Made by a program: the position numbers and the translations under genes
Notes under the pieces: generated by a model
What the model was told of the DNA's origin: nothing
The model's database searches: none
What the model saw: the letters and a program-made list of their open reading frames with translations, nothing else
Assembly: GCF_001583495.1 (NCBI RefSeq)
Contig: NZ_LQAQ01000093.1
Span: 124,001-188,000 of the forward strand
Length of the DNA: 64,000 nt
From: Flammeovirga sp. SJP92
GTDB lineage: Bacteria; Bacteroidota; Bacteroidia; Cytophagales; Flammeovirgaceae
Direction: 5' to 3'
Part shown: positions 33,329 to 41,988 of the stretch, one piece after another
Position numbering within the stretch: position 1 is the first letter of the stretch
How the letters are laid out: the number at the start of each line of letters is the position of its first letter

Positions 33329-34288
33329 ATGGATCAGAATACACTGCTAGATTTCGAAAAGCCTATCGCTGAGCTTGAGGCGAAACTTGAAGACATGAGA
33401 GATCTTGCATCTAAAAACAACGTAGATGTAAGTACAGCTATAGAAGAGCTTGAACACAAAATTGTAGAGCTTAAAAAAAGTACTTTTGAAAACCTTACTC
33501 GTTGGCAAAGAGTACAACTTTCTCGTCATGCTGACAGACCCTACACTCTAGACTATATCTATCAAATCACAGACGACTTTGTGGAACTTCATGGTGATAG
33601 AGCCTTTGGAGATGATAAAGCAATGGTAGGTGGTTTTGGTACTATCGACGGAAAGACTTTTATGTTGATCGGTCAGCAGAAAGGTAGAAATACGAAACAA
33701 CGCCAAATGAGAAACTTTGGTATGGCTAATCCTGAAGGTTACAGAAAAGCGCTTCGCTTGATGAAACTTGCAGAGAAATTCAAAAAGCCTGTTGTGACGT
33801 TTATTGATACTCCAGGTGCATTCCCTGGTCTTGAAGCAGAAGAAAGAGGTCAAGCGGAAGCAATTGCAAAGAACTTGAAGGAAATGTTCAAATTAACAGT
33901 TCCTGTAATCTGTATTGTAATTGGTGAAGGTGCTTCTGGCGGTGCTTTAGGTATTGCTATTGGTGATTCAGTAATGATGCTTGAAAACACTTGGTACTCT
34001 GTAATTTCTCCTGAATCTTGTTCTTCAATCCTTTGGAGAAGCTGGGATTACAAAGAACAAGCGGCTGAAGCATTAAAACTTACAGCAAAAGATATGGAAT
34101 CTTTCGGTTTGATCGACAAGATCATCCCTGAACCACTTGGGGGTGCTCATACAAACCCTCAGGAAATGTTCAAAATCATGAAAGAAACAATCCTTTCTGA
34201 AACTGCTGAGTTAGAAAAACTAGATACAATAACACTTAAGAATAACAGAATTGAGAAATTCTCACAAATGGGTGTTTTCGAAGAATAA
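33329..34288 (+). CDS. accA: Acetyl-CoA carboxylase carboxyltransferase subunit alpha
   Basis: 319 residues, standard length. AccA with AccD transfers CO2 from biotin to acetyl-CoA, the committed step of fatty acid synthesis. Visible landmarks are the N-terminal coiled-coil ([18 protein letters not shown]), [18 protein letters not shown], the [11 protein letters not shown] strand, [23 protein letters not shown] and [15 protein letters not shown] in the carboxyltransferase core, and [11 protein letters not shown]. It is monocistronic here, with a candidate TAnnTTTG promoter upstream and a strong terminator after the stop; accD is not in view. Confidence 0.97.
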   Translation: MDQNTLLDFEKPIAELEAKLEDMRDLASKNNVDVSTAIEELEHKIVELKKSTFENLTRWQRVQLSRHADRPYTLDYIYQITDDFVELHGDRAFGDDKAMVGGFGTIDGKTFMLIGQQKGRNTKQRQMRNFGMANPEGYRKALRLMKLAEKFKKPVVTFIDTPGAFPGLEAEERGQAEAIAKNLKEMFKLTVPVICIVIGEGASGGALGIAIGDSVMMLENTWYSVISPESCSSILWRSWDYKEQAAEALKLTAKDMESFGLIDKIIPEPLGGAHTNPQEMFKIMKETILSETAELEKLDTITLKNNRIEKFSQMGVFEE

Positions 34289-34317
34289 TCAATATTCGAT
34301 TATTTCAATAGATCAAT

Positions 34318-34351
34318 GCGATTTTAGGTCAATCCTAAAATCGCTTTTTTT
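34318..34351 (+). terminator. Intrinsic terminator after accA
   Basis: An 11-bp perfect stem GCGATTTTAGG/CCTAAAATCGC, 5-nt loop, and a run of seven T. It immediately abuts palindromic repeat copy C. Confidence 0.88.
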
Positions 34352-34513
34352 GTAACATGTTTAGAATATATATTTTAGAAGTCAAAATTTTCCATTTTAG
34401 GTTGTAAAGAAATTAATTTCAAAGAAAATAGTGGTTCTATAGTTGATGAAATTAATAAACTCACGTTCTAAAAGGGTGAATTTTTACTAAAAGAGATGTT
34501 TCAAACATGCTAT
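34352..34513. repeat. ~162-bp palindromic MITE-like element, copy C (inverted relative to copy B)
   Basis: Read on the minus strand it matches 6635-6796 with roughly a dozen differences by eye, including the apex ATAGTGGTTCTAT (34428-34440) and the end TTTCAAACATGCTA. It fills the gap between the accA terminator and the stop codon of the minus-strand gene ending at 34513, so, as with copy B, one end coincides with a stop codon. Confidence 0.75.
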
Positions 34514-36516
34514 TATAAACTCACCTTTAGCTGAAAGGTAAAATCATGCTTTGAGTTTCCATCTATTTCATCCCACCCACTTCCAATTTCTTCTCTATCT
34601 TGATAAAAAGTATAAGACCATCTACCTGTCAATCGAAACCTTTTTGATAACTTATATTTCAACAATACATAATTCTTCCATCCTCTTCCATAATAAGGCG
34701 GAAATGAAAATACATACTGAAGGTTCTTTTCATAACTGTATAGCCTAGAGTTATAATCATCTGTAGAAAAATAAGCAACACGGGTGTCTATTTTAAGGTT
34801 ATCAAAAAGTTGAGCACTTACATCTTGTGCTAGAAGATAACCAAAACTTTCTTCTAGCCCTTGATATAAATGAACTTGAACTACAGGTTTTAAAGTAATA
34901 CGATGCTCCTCAATGAGTGCTCCAAAAGTAGCTTTCTGACTTGTTTCCTGAATTAAAACAGACTTAAAATAATCTTCTTGAGTGATATACTTCCCTCGGT
35001 CAAACATTGAAATATTTAGAAATAAGGAAGTATTACTATTCACTTTTAATTTACTTCGACTTCTAAATTCAATGCCTTCTACACCTACATCGTTTCTATA
35101 CGTAGGAAAAGGAAAGGAATATAAATCCAAATATCCTTCTACTAAAAACTTCTTCCCCTTTTTCCATTTAAGACCTATATAAAAGCCCTCTTCATTGGTT
35201 GTATTTGTACTTTCAGAAAGTGAATTTCCAAAGAGTGACAAGTAATTGTGATCATAACCTCTATAAGAAAAGACTAGATCAAGCCCTTTTTTTAAACTAA
35301 CATAAGTGGAAAAGATAAAAGCTGTTCCTCCAAAACTTGAGCGGGCAACTTCAGAAAAGAAAGAAATATTCCTCCAATAATAATTAAAATCCAGACTTAA
35401 GTTCGAGGAATATTTCCCCTCAAAAACAGAAAGTGAATCTTTTCTACTCCCCAAATCAATATAATTAGAATACTGATTCCTTAGAAAATTACATCCAATA
35501 TTTAATGCTTTAAAATGACTATCTACCCTTCCGCCAACACTCATTAATGCTATTTGACTGCGCTTTTCTATTTCTGTGGCAGTCCTGTGTAAACCATTAC
35601 TAACTACTCTTGTGGTATCTGATGCATATGCATCCAGTTTTTTATAACTCCCCACCAAAGTTAACTTCACATTATTCAAAGGTTGTAGAGCAACCAAACC
35701 TCCTCTAAAAAAGCCACTTTCCGTAACGGAAGTATAGGGTCTCGCTTCTGAAACTGCACGCGTAATATTCAAAATTGGATCCCCTCCTTTTCCCAGAAAA
35801 TAACCACCTCCAAACACTAAGCCTTGTCCTCCAATCATTTGATAATCTCCTATCAGCAATTGCCTTATAAAACCATCATTTTGAACATTGATATGAGCAG
35901 AAGTAAAATCAAATCCAAAATGACTTTTGGAAGGATTCCAATCCCAAACCTCTCCTTTATCTTGCTGTATCGTTAATCCAAAACTGTAATTATTTCTTTT
36001 AGACCAAAGTAATTTCTGTTGAAAATAAGCAGGAGCACCTAAATAATGATTCTGAAGAAATCCTTTAGATGCAGGAGTAGAAAATCCAAAGTTGGTTAAT
36101 GAATAATGAAGATCAGGTACTTTCAATTGCTCTTTTCTACTTAATCCTTCTTCATTGAAATTTGAAACATAGGTACAAGATTTTACCAACTGTACTAAAT
36201 CATCATTCCATCCTTCTACCCTTTTTAATTCATTGGTGCTCACAAATGCCCCAAAAGATTTTTTATATGCCTTGAAGGATGATATTTCTTCATAAGTCAA
36301 CCCAAATAAAGTTTGTAACTCCCAAGTTTTCAGTTTGTTTAAGTTTCTTGGATTTCTGTGAAAAGCAAGCCAATAATCCACCTCTTTAGGAGATAAAAGC
36401 TCCATTTTATCTTTTGAAAAAATACTTTGTAACCATAGTAATTCTTCATCATTAGATTGTGCATTGATGCATAAAGTGTGGGTCATTAATGCAATGAAAA
36501 TTAAAAGCTTCATCAT
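34513..36516 (-). CDS. Helix-hairpin-helix outer-membrane beta-barrel-like protein
   Basis: 667 residues with a signal peptide (MMKLLIFIALMTHTLCINAQ). A short N-terminal region (~45-115) has ComEA-like helix-hairpin-helix repeats (LNKLKTWELQTLFGLTYEEISSF, NELKRVEGWNDDLVQL). The remaining ~540 residues are rich in alternating aromatic and polar strands (FGLTIQQDKGEVWDWNPSK, LVFSYRGYDHNYLS), as in outer-membrane barrels. I know this layout only as a conserved Bacteroidota hypothetical. It overlaps the upstream gene by 4 bp (ATGA), so both form one operon. HHH motifs usually bind DNA, so DNA handling at the outer membrane or a structural re-use are both possible. Confidence 0.7.
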   Translation of the reverse strand: MMKLLIFIALMTHTLCINAQSNDEELLWLQSIFSKDKMELLSPKEVDYWLAFHRNPRNLNKLKTWELQTLFGLTYEEISSFKAYKKSFGAFVSTNELKRVEGWNDDLVQLVKSCTYVSNFNEEGLSRKEQLKVPDLHYSLTNFGFSTPASKGFLQNHYLGAPAYFQQKLLWSKRNNYSFGLTIQQDKGEVWDWNPSKSHFGFDFTSAHINVQNDGFIRQLLIGDYQMIGGQGLVFGGGYFLGKGGDPILNITRAVSEARPYTSVTESGFFRGGLVALQPLNNVKLTLVGSYKKLDAYASDTTRVVSNGLHRTATEIEKRSQIALMSVGGRVDSHFKALNIGCNFLRNQYSNYIDLGSRKDSLSVFEGKYSSNLSLDFNYYWRNISFFSEVARSSFGGTAFIFSTYVSLKKGLDLVFSYRGYDHNYLSLFGNSLSESTNTTNEEGFYIGLKWKKGKKFLVEGYLDLYSFPFPTYRNDVGVEGIEFRSRSKLKVNSNTSLFLNISMFDRGKYITQEDYFKSVLIQETSQKATFGALIEEHRITLKPVVQVHLYQGLEESFGYLLAQDVSAQLFDNLKIDTRVAYFSTDDYNSRLYSYEKNLQYVFSFPPYYGRGWKNYVLLKYKLSKRFRLTGRWSYTFYQDREEIGSGWDEIDGNSKHDFTFQLKVSL

Positions 36517-37349
36517 GATTTTCTAAGACTATAACAGAGTGAAAAAGCATGTGTCCAACCTAAAACCTGATGTACCTGAAAAGCATAATCAATCAGCCAT
36601 CTTTTATAATACAACTGAGAACCTAAACCTATTCTCAAAAAAGGAAAAGTTATACCTGTATAAATTCTAAAATGATCTGTTAATTGGTATTCTACAGAAG
36701 ACCTTGAAGTCAGATACTGATCACTTTCCTTTTCAATCATTGTATTCAGTTGAAGAAATTGATCAACTTTATAGGCAATACCAAAACGAAAAATGGATGG
36801 GATTGACAATTCTAATTCATCTACAGAATACCCCTCACTTAAAATATTCTGCCCATGAAACGATAATTCCACATGCTCACTTAAAGTGGTATTCACTCCC
36901 AAATTGAAAGTCATGGCGTGTAACCTTCTTATTGTTGCGCCACCTATTTGATAAAAATTCAAACTTCCTCCTAAACGTACTATTCCGATTTTCTTCCCCA
37001 AACCAAATGCAACAGATTGCTCATTGAAGTCACTGTCTCCAAACTTCTGAAACGAAGTTGCAAAGTGTAGTTTTCTTGTGGGAAGAACTGCTGAGAAGTT
37101 GAATGTGGATAAAGCAAAAGCCTGATGCGTCATTCGATGACTAAGTCCTGCTGAGGTCTCCTTTACCTTTGAAATATTAGCTACGGCATTTACTGATGAC
37201 CAAACATCTGCTACAAATAAGTTTGCATCTGTACGTCCTAATGAAGAAGCTCCAATTTTATGTAAAGAAGTGGTAGAATAAATAGTTTGTCCTTGCAACA
37301 TCCCTATTGAAAGGCAATAGAGTATGAAGACTCGATAAAAATGAATCAT
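36513..37349 (-). CDS. PorV/PorQ-like outer-membrane beta-barrel protein
   Basis: 278 residues from ATG 37349, which starts a signal peptide (MIHFYRVFILYCLSIGMLQGQ); the frame stays open for 24 codons upstream, without signal character. The mature start, LHKIGASSLGRTDANLFVADVWSSVNAVANI, follows the pattern of PorV/PorQ/FadL-type barrels in Bacteroidota, and the rest alternates as beta-strands (FHGQNIL, FRIYTGITFPFLRIGLGSQLY). It is the first gene of an operon with the HHH/beta-barrel protein (4-bp overlap). A link to T9SS is possible from the family resemblance but not shown. Confidence 0.62.
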   Translation of the reverse strand: MIHFYRVFILYCLSIGMLQGQTIYSTTSLHKIGASSLGRTDANLFVADVWSSVNAVANISKVKETSAGLSHRMTHQAFALSTFNFSAVLPTRKLHFATSFQKFGDSDFNEQSVAFGLGKKIGIVRLGGSLNFYQIGGATIRRLHAMTFNLGVNTTLSEHVELSFHGQNILSEGYSVDELELSIPSIFRFGIAYKVDQFLQLNTMIEKESDQYLTSRSSVEYQLTDHFRIYTGITFPFLRIGLGSQLYYKRWLIDYAFQVHQVLGWTHAFSLCYSLRKS

Positions 37350-37566
37350 TAATTTGGATGAATAGTTAGTTCTTATACATAATACAGAAAAAGAATCGTA
37401 AGCTTTTCTGAATCGTTTCAATAATCAAAATTTAATAGATCAACTTCTACTTTCATAATAATCTGGATAAAATTGTGAAGAATAGAGGAAAGAATTGTAT
37501 TTTCAATGTTCAATGATGATATTATATTATTATCAATCGAGTAAGTGATAGAAGAGAGTGAGATTA

Positions 37567-38841
37567 ATGAAAGAGAGAAAACAACTTAAACTTATATTAC
37601 TGGGATTGCTTTGGTTTATATGTTCGCCTGCATTTGCCAATTATATATTGGTGCCAATGGATCACTCCCAAACCAATCATCTAAAAGCATACGGTATCAC
37701 CTATTGGGTACTTCAAAAAGACATTGAAGCAGAATGGCTATTGAATTTCAGAGGTGGTAGTTTCCTGTTCAAGTATGCACAAGATTTTGAAAACGAAATG
37801 ATTGTAAGAGGCGTTAGTTATGAAGTAATTTCTGATGCTCAAGTAGTCGGTATTAAAAGAGAAATTGAACATCCTGAATCCAATATGGACATCATGCGTT
37901 TGGATGTCCCTCCAAAAATTGCCGTTTATTCTCCTCCATCAAAAATGCCTTGGGATGATGCTGTAACGCTCGTTTTAACCTACGCTGAAATACCTTATGA
38001 TGTAATTTTCGATGATGAAGTAATTGCAGACCTTCTTCCAAAATATGATTGGTTACACCTTCACCATGAAGATTTCACAGGACAGTATGGTAAGTTCTTC
38101 AGAGCATATGGAAGACAGAAATGGTATATTGACAATCAAAAGAAATTTGAAGCTTCCGCTCATAAACATGGTTTTGGTAAGGTCTCTCAGTTGAAGCTAG
38201 GTGTTGCTAAAAAAATCAGAGATTTCTGTGCTGGTGGTGGATTCCTTTTCGCTATGTGTTCAGCTACCGACACTTATGATATAGCTTTATCAGCAGAAGG
38301 AGTCGATATTTGTGATTTTATGTATGATGGAGACCCTGCAGATCCTAATGCACAATCAAAATTAAATTACGACAAAACCTTCGCATTTAAGGATTTCAAG
38401 TTATATATGGATCCTTATAAATATGAATACTCAGACATAGACAATCAATACTATGAAAGAGGTTTGACAGAAAGCAATGACTTCTTTAAATTGTTTGCTT
38501 TTTCAGCTAAATGGGATCCTATTCCAACTATGTTGACACAAAACCATGAGCAAAATATTAAAGGTTTTATGGGACAAACTACGGCTTTCAAAAAACATCT
38601 AGTAAAATCTGATGTGATCGTATTGGGTGAAACAAGCGAAGCAAATGAAGTAAGATATATCCATGGCACTTACGGAAAAGGGACTTGGACATTCTATGGA
38701 GGTCATGATCCAGAAGATTATCAACATTTAGTAGGTGAAGAACCAACAGACCTCAACCTTCACCCTAATTCTCCAGGCTACAGACTTATTCTAAACAATA
38801 TTCTTTTCCCTGCAGCAAAAAAGAAAAAGCAAAAAACTTAG
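37567..38841 (+). CDS. Exported class-I glutamine-amidotransferase-like protein (often mislabelled asparagine synthetase B)
   Basis: 424 residues from ATG 37567 (a GTG nine bases upstream is in frame). It has a signal peptide (KLILLGLLWFICSPAFA), then YILVPMDHSQTNHLKAYGITYWVLQ and LLNFRGGSFLF. The middle resembles a class-I amidotransferase/flavodoxin-like fold: KIAVYSPPSKMPWDDAVTLVLTYAEIPYDVIFDDEV and a nucleophile-elbow-like FLFAMCSATDTYDIAL with a Cys. Databases often call this family asparagine synthetase B, but the Asn-synthetase domains are absent. It probably acts in the periplasm. The glycosyltransferase gene follows after 3 bp. Confidence 0.7.
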   Translation: MKERKQLKLILLGLLWFICSPAFANYILVPMDHSQTNHLKAYGITYWVLQKDIEAEWLLNFRGGSFLFKYAQDFENEMIVRGVSYEVISDAQVVGIKREIEHPESNMDIMRLDVPPKIAVYSPPSKMPWDDAVTLVLTYAEIPYDVIFDDEVIADLLPKYDWLHLHHEDFTGQYGKFFRAYGRQKWYIDNQKKFEASAHKHGFGKVSQLKLGVAKKIRDFCAGGGFLFAMCSATDTYDIALSAEGVDICDFMYDGDPADPNAQSKLNYDKTFAFKDFKLYMDPYKYEYSDIDNQYYERGLTESNDFFKLFAFSAKWDPIPTMLTQNHEQNIKGFMGQTTAFKKHLVKSDVIVLGETSEANEVRYIHGTYGKGTWTFYGGHDPEDYQHLVGEEPTDLNLHPNSPGYRLILNNILFPAAKKKKQKT

Positions 38842-38844
38842 AAT

Positions 38845-39984
38845 ATGGCTCTACTTTCTTCTCTTGAAGATCCTAGCTCATTAATCACACTTCTTTACTT
38901 TCTCCTTTTACTTCCTCAATACTTCGTTTGGGGAGGGGTTGCTCCTTACAGCTTATGGAAAAAGAGAACACATCCAAATTCTGATTCCAATCCACTACCT
39001 GTAAGTATAATCATTACAGCTAGAAATGAGGAAAAGAATATCTCTAAACTTCTACACTCTCTGATTATTCAAGATTATGACTGCTTTGAAATTATTGTTA
39101 TTGATGACCGATCTACAGACAATACATCTTTCATTGTTAATCAGTTTACCTCAAAATATGGTAATATCAAAAAAGTAAGACTAGAGAAAACCAACCCCAA
39201 TTGGAGTCCCAAGAAGTATGCATTAACTAAAGGCATTGCAGAAGCACAGTACAAAAACTTTCTCTTTATAGATGGGGATTGCTGGGTCGAAAACAATAAC
39301 TGGATAAACACAATAGCTCCCTTTTTTCATCATTATGAGATCCTCATCGGTATTGGGCTTTATGAAAACAAACAGAATAATTGGGTTTCAAATATAACAC
39401 AGTATGAAACATTTCATACAGCAATTCAATACAGTTCGTTTAGTAATATGGGCATAAACTATATGGCTGTAGGACGGAACTTTGGATATAATAAAGATGT
39501 TTATGAAAGGGCGAATGGTTTTCAAAAACACAAAAAAGTACTCAGTGGTGATGACGATTTATTTGTGAATCAAATGTCTAATACAAAAAACACCATCACC
39601 ATCATCAATAGTAATGCACTTACTTATAGTTCTCCCGAAAAAGATTGGAAAGCATGGTTTAGACAAAAAACAAGACATGTCAGTGCCAGTTATCATTATA
39701 AATTTTCAAATAAATTACTTTTAGGTGCACTTAGTACTTCGCACATATCAGTATATTTTATATATTTACTAATGATACCACTAGATATGGCAAATTTATT
39801 GCAACTCTCAGTACTACTCTTGATCCGTACACTATTGATGATAGTATGTTTCAAAAGGTTTACAGCAATGGTAGGTGAGAAAATCAAGTGGTGGCATATA
39901 CCAATTTTGGACCTAATGCTAATTGCATATCAAATATTAATAGGAGTATCCTCTGTGATCTCAAAGCGAAAAACATGGATTTAG
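38845..39984 (+). CDS. Family 2 glycosyltransferase, membrane-bound
   Basis: 379 residues. An N-terminal membrane segment (about 10-30) precedes a GT-A domain: VSIIITARNEEKNISKLLHSL, the DXD region IDDRSTDN, FIDGDCWVENN, and the acceptor motifs SGDDDLFVNQ and QKTRHVSASYHY, the last taking the place of QxxRW. Two or three C-terminal membrane helices follow (~285-365). It transfers sugar from an activated donor to a lipid or polymer at the inner membrane; donor and acceptor are unknown. It begins 3 bp after the amidotransferase-like gene and overlaps the start of the sigma-factor gene by 10 bp. Confidence 0.88.
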   Translation: MALLSSLEDPSSLITLLYFLLLLPQYFVWGGVAPYSLWKKRTHPNSDSNPLPVSIIITARNEEKNISKLLHSLIIQDYDCFEIIVIDDRSTDNTSFIVNQFTSKYGNIKKVRLEKTNPNWSPKKYALTKGIAEAQYKNFLFIDGDCWVENNNWINTIAPFFHHYEILIGIGLYENKQNNWVSNITQYETFHTAIQYSSFSNMGINYMAVGRNFGYNKDVYERANGFQKHKKVLSGDDDLFVNQMSNTKNTITIINSNALTYSSPEKDWKAWFRQKTRHVSASYHYKFSNKLLLGALSTSHISVYFIYLLMIPLDMANLLQLSVLLLIRTLLMIVCFKRFTAMVGEKIKWWHIPILDLMLIAYQILIGVSSVISKRKTWI

Positions 39985-40580
39985 ACAGACAGTTTTCCCA
40001 AAAGGCGCTTGAAGATTTTGAATTAATAGACGAAGCGATTGAAGGTAATGAGCAGGCTTACGCACAGCTGATGGGCCGTTACCGTAAATCGGTATATCAT
40101 ACGATATTAAAAATGGTTAGAAATGTAGATGATGCAGAAGATCTAACCATTGAAGCTTTCGCTAAAGCATTTAAGAATCTCTCCAAGTTTAAAAAAGACT
40201 ACACATTCAGTACGTGGTTATTTAGAATCGCGTCCAATAATGCAATTGATTTTATTCGTAAAAAGAAATTAGAAACTTACTCTATCGATGCTGAAGTGAC
40301 CAATAAAGACGGTGACACTATGAGCATGAATATTCAAGATTCTGGCCTTACCCCTCAGGAAGAGGCTATTAAAGCTCAGAAAATTCAGATTGTAAGAGAG
40401 TTTGTAAGTCTACTTCCTCCAAAATACCAAAGACTCGTAAAATTGAGATATTTTGAAGAGAAATCTTACGATGAAATTGCTGAAGAACTTGAAGCACCTC
40501 TAGGTACTATCAAGGCACAGCTGCACAGGGCAAGAGAATTACTTTATGACTTGGCGAAGAATAGTAAAAATATTCTTTAA
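39975..40580 (+). CDS. RNA polymerase ECF-type sigma factor
   Basis: 201 residues starting at ATG 39975 (MDLDRQFSQKALEDFELID), within the end of the glycosyltransferase gene. Region 2 is EQAYAQLMGRYRKSVYHTILKMVRNVDDAEDLTIEAFAKAF...TFSTWLFRIASNNAIDFIRKKK, and region 4 is LPPKYQRLVKLRYFEEKSYDEIAEELEAPLGTIKAQLHRARELL. It is an RpoE-like group 4 sigma factor. No anti-sigma gene follows; a terminator comes 20 bp after the stop. The 10-bp overlap with the glycosyltransferase suggests a shared transcript and an envelope-related role, which is inference. Confidence 0.92.
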   Translation: MDLDRQFSQKALEDFELIDEAIEGNEQAYAQLMGRYRKSVYHTILKMVRNVDDAEDLTIEAFAKAFKNLSKFKKDYTFSTWLFRIASNNAIDFIRKKKLETYSIDAEVTNKDGDTMSMNIQDSGLTPQEEAIKAQKIQIVREFVSLLPPKYQRLVKLRYFEEKSYDEIAEELEAPLGTIKAQLHRARELLYDLAKNSKNIL

Positions 40581-40601
40581 GAAAAGAACTTCTTGTAAAT
40601 G

Positions 40602-40641
40602 CAGCATCAGTACTCTTGAAAATACTGATGCTGTTTTTTTT
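40602..40641 (+). terminator. Intrinsic terminator after the sigma factor gene
   Basis: An 11-bp perfect stem CAGCATCAGTA/TACTGATGCTG followed by a long T-run. Confidence 0.88.
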
Positions 40642-40730
40642 ATAACACTATGTGTTATTATTGTATAAAACAGTTTTATAAATAACAATTTAAAAATTGT
40701 TTTTCTACATTTACACCGTAATCTATCTAG

Positions 40731-40760
40731 AAGGCCAAAACATTAATTTTCAACGGCCTT
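40731..40760 (+). promoter_or_regulatory. Leader hairpin upstream of asd
   Basis: AAGGCC (40731-40736) pairs with GGCCTT (40755-40760) ~40 bp upstream of the asd ATG. It is short and may be chance, or a leader structure. Confidence 0.25.
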
Positions 40761-40797
40761 AGCGGTTATTTTCAAACAAACCAACTATCAAAATATT

Positions 40798-41787
40798 ATG
40801 AAATTAGCAGTTGTAGGCGCCACTGGATTGGTTGGCGAGCAAATTCTAAACGTCATCGAAGAAAGAGGTTTCAAATTCGATGAATTATTACTCGTTGCAT
40901 CAGCTAGATCAGCTGGTAAAGTAGTTACTTACCAAGGTAAAGAGTATACAGTTATCACTGCAGAGGAAGCAATTGCTCAACAGCCTGATATTGCTATCTT
41001 CTCAGCGGGTGGTGCATCTTCATTAGAGTACGCTCCAAAATTTGCTGAAGCAGGAAGTACTGTAATTGACAACTCATCAGCATGGAGAATGGATCCATCA
41101 AAGAAGTTGATTGTTCCTGAGGTAAACGCTAAATCTTTAACAAAAGAAGATAAGATCATCGCAAACCCTAACTGTTCTACAATTCAAATGATTGTAGCGA
41201 TTGGTCCTTTGCATGAAAAATATAAAATCAAAAGAGTTGTTGTATCTACGTACCAGTCAGTAACTGGTTCTGGTAAAGCAGCTGTTGATCAATTATTCGA
41301 CGAAAGAGCTGGTAAGGAGGCAAACATGGTTTATCCTCATCAAATCGACTTGAACGTCCTTCCTCACATTGATGTATTCCAAGACAATGGATATACTAAA
41401 GAGGAAATGAAGATGATCAACGAGACAAAGAAAATCTTAGAAGATGATTCTGTAAAAGTTACTGCTACTACAGTTCGTATCCCTACTGTAGGTGGTCACT
41501 CTGAATCAGTAAACATTGAGTTCGAAAACGAATTTGATGAGGCTGAATTACGTCAGATCTTAGCAGAAGCTCCTGGTATCATCATCCAAGACGATCCTGC
41601 AAACAACGTATATCCTATGCCATTGACTTCTCATAACAGAGATGAAACATTTGTAGGTCGTATCCGTCGTGACGAAACGCAAGAGAAAACAGTAAACATG
41701 TGGATCGTTGCTGACAACCTTCGTAAAGGTGCGGCGACAAACACTGTTCAAATTGCTGAATATTTAGTGGAAGCAGGATTAGTATAG
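40798..41787 (+). CDS. asd: Aspartate-semialdehyde dehydrogenase
   Basis: 329 residues, normal length. It reduces aspartyl phosphate to aspartate semialdehyde with NADPH for lysine/DAP, threonine and methionine synthesis. Visible are the nucleotide-binding GATGLVGEQIL (7-17), the catalytic Cys126 in ANPNCSTIQM, a substrate-site VTGSGKAA, and the catalytic His region RIPTVGGHSESVNIEF. It is monocistronic, bounded by a terminator on each side. Confidence 0.97.
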   Translation: MKLAVVGATGLVGEQILNVIEERGFKFDELLLVASARSAGKVVTYQGKEYTVITAEEAIAQQPDIAIFSAGGASSLEYAPKFAEAGSTVIDNSSAWRMDPSKKLIVPEVNAKSLTKEDKIIANPNCSTIQMIVAIGPLHEKYKIKRVVVSTYQSVTGSGKAAVDQLFDERAGKEANMVYPHQIDLNVLPHIDVFQDNGYTKEEMKMINETKKILEDDSVKVTATTVRIPTVGGHSESVNIEFENEFDEAELRQILAEAPGIIIQDDPANNVYPMPLTSHNRDETFVGRIRRDETQEKTVNMWIVADNLRKGAATNTVQIAEYLVEAGLV

Positions 41788-41813
41788 TTTTAAATCAGAT
41801 TATATATATATCC

Positions 41814-41848
41814 AAAACTGAGGTAATTCATTTTGCCTCAGTTTTTTT
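41814..41848 (+). terminator. Intrinsic terminator after asd
   Basis: A 10-bp stem AAAACTGAGG/CCTCAGTTTT and a T-run, 27 bp after the asd stop. Confidence 0.85.
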
Positions 41849-41988
41849 ATTTATAACAGATTAGTATTAATTAACGGCCTCTATCTCATCTAATCTGAAA
41901 TCTTTTGTAGTTTAGCAGTTTGTTAAGTAGAGATAATAATCTACTTATCAATAAACTAGATATTATCGGCAACCAAATTTTATTCATT

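Noticed and set aside
37567-38841. Naming this gene asparagine synthetase B
   Set aside because: Neither the N-terminal Ntn amidotransferase Cys2 nor the ATP-pyrophosphatase synthetase domain is present, and the protein has a signal peptide.
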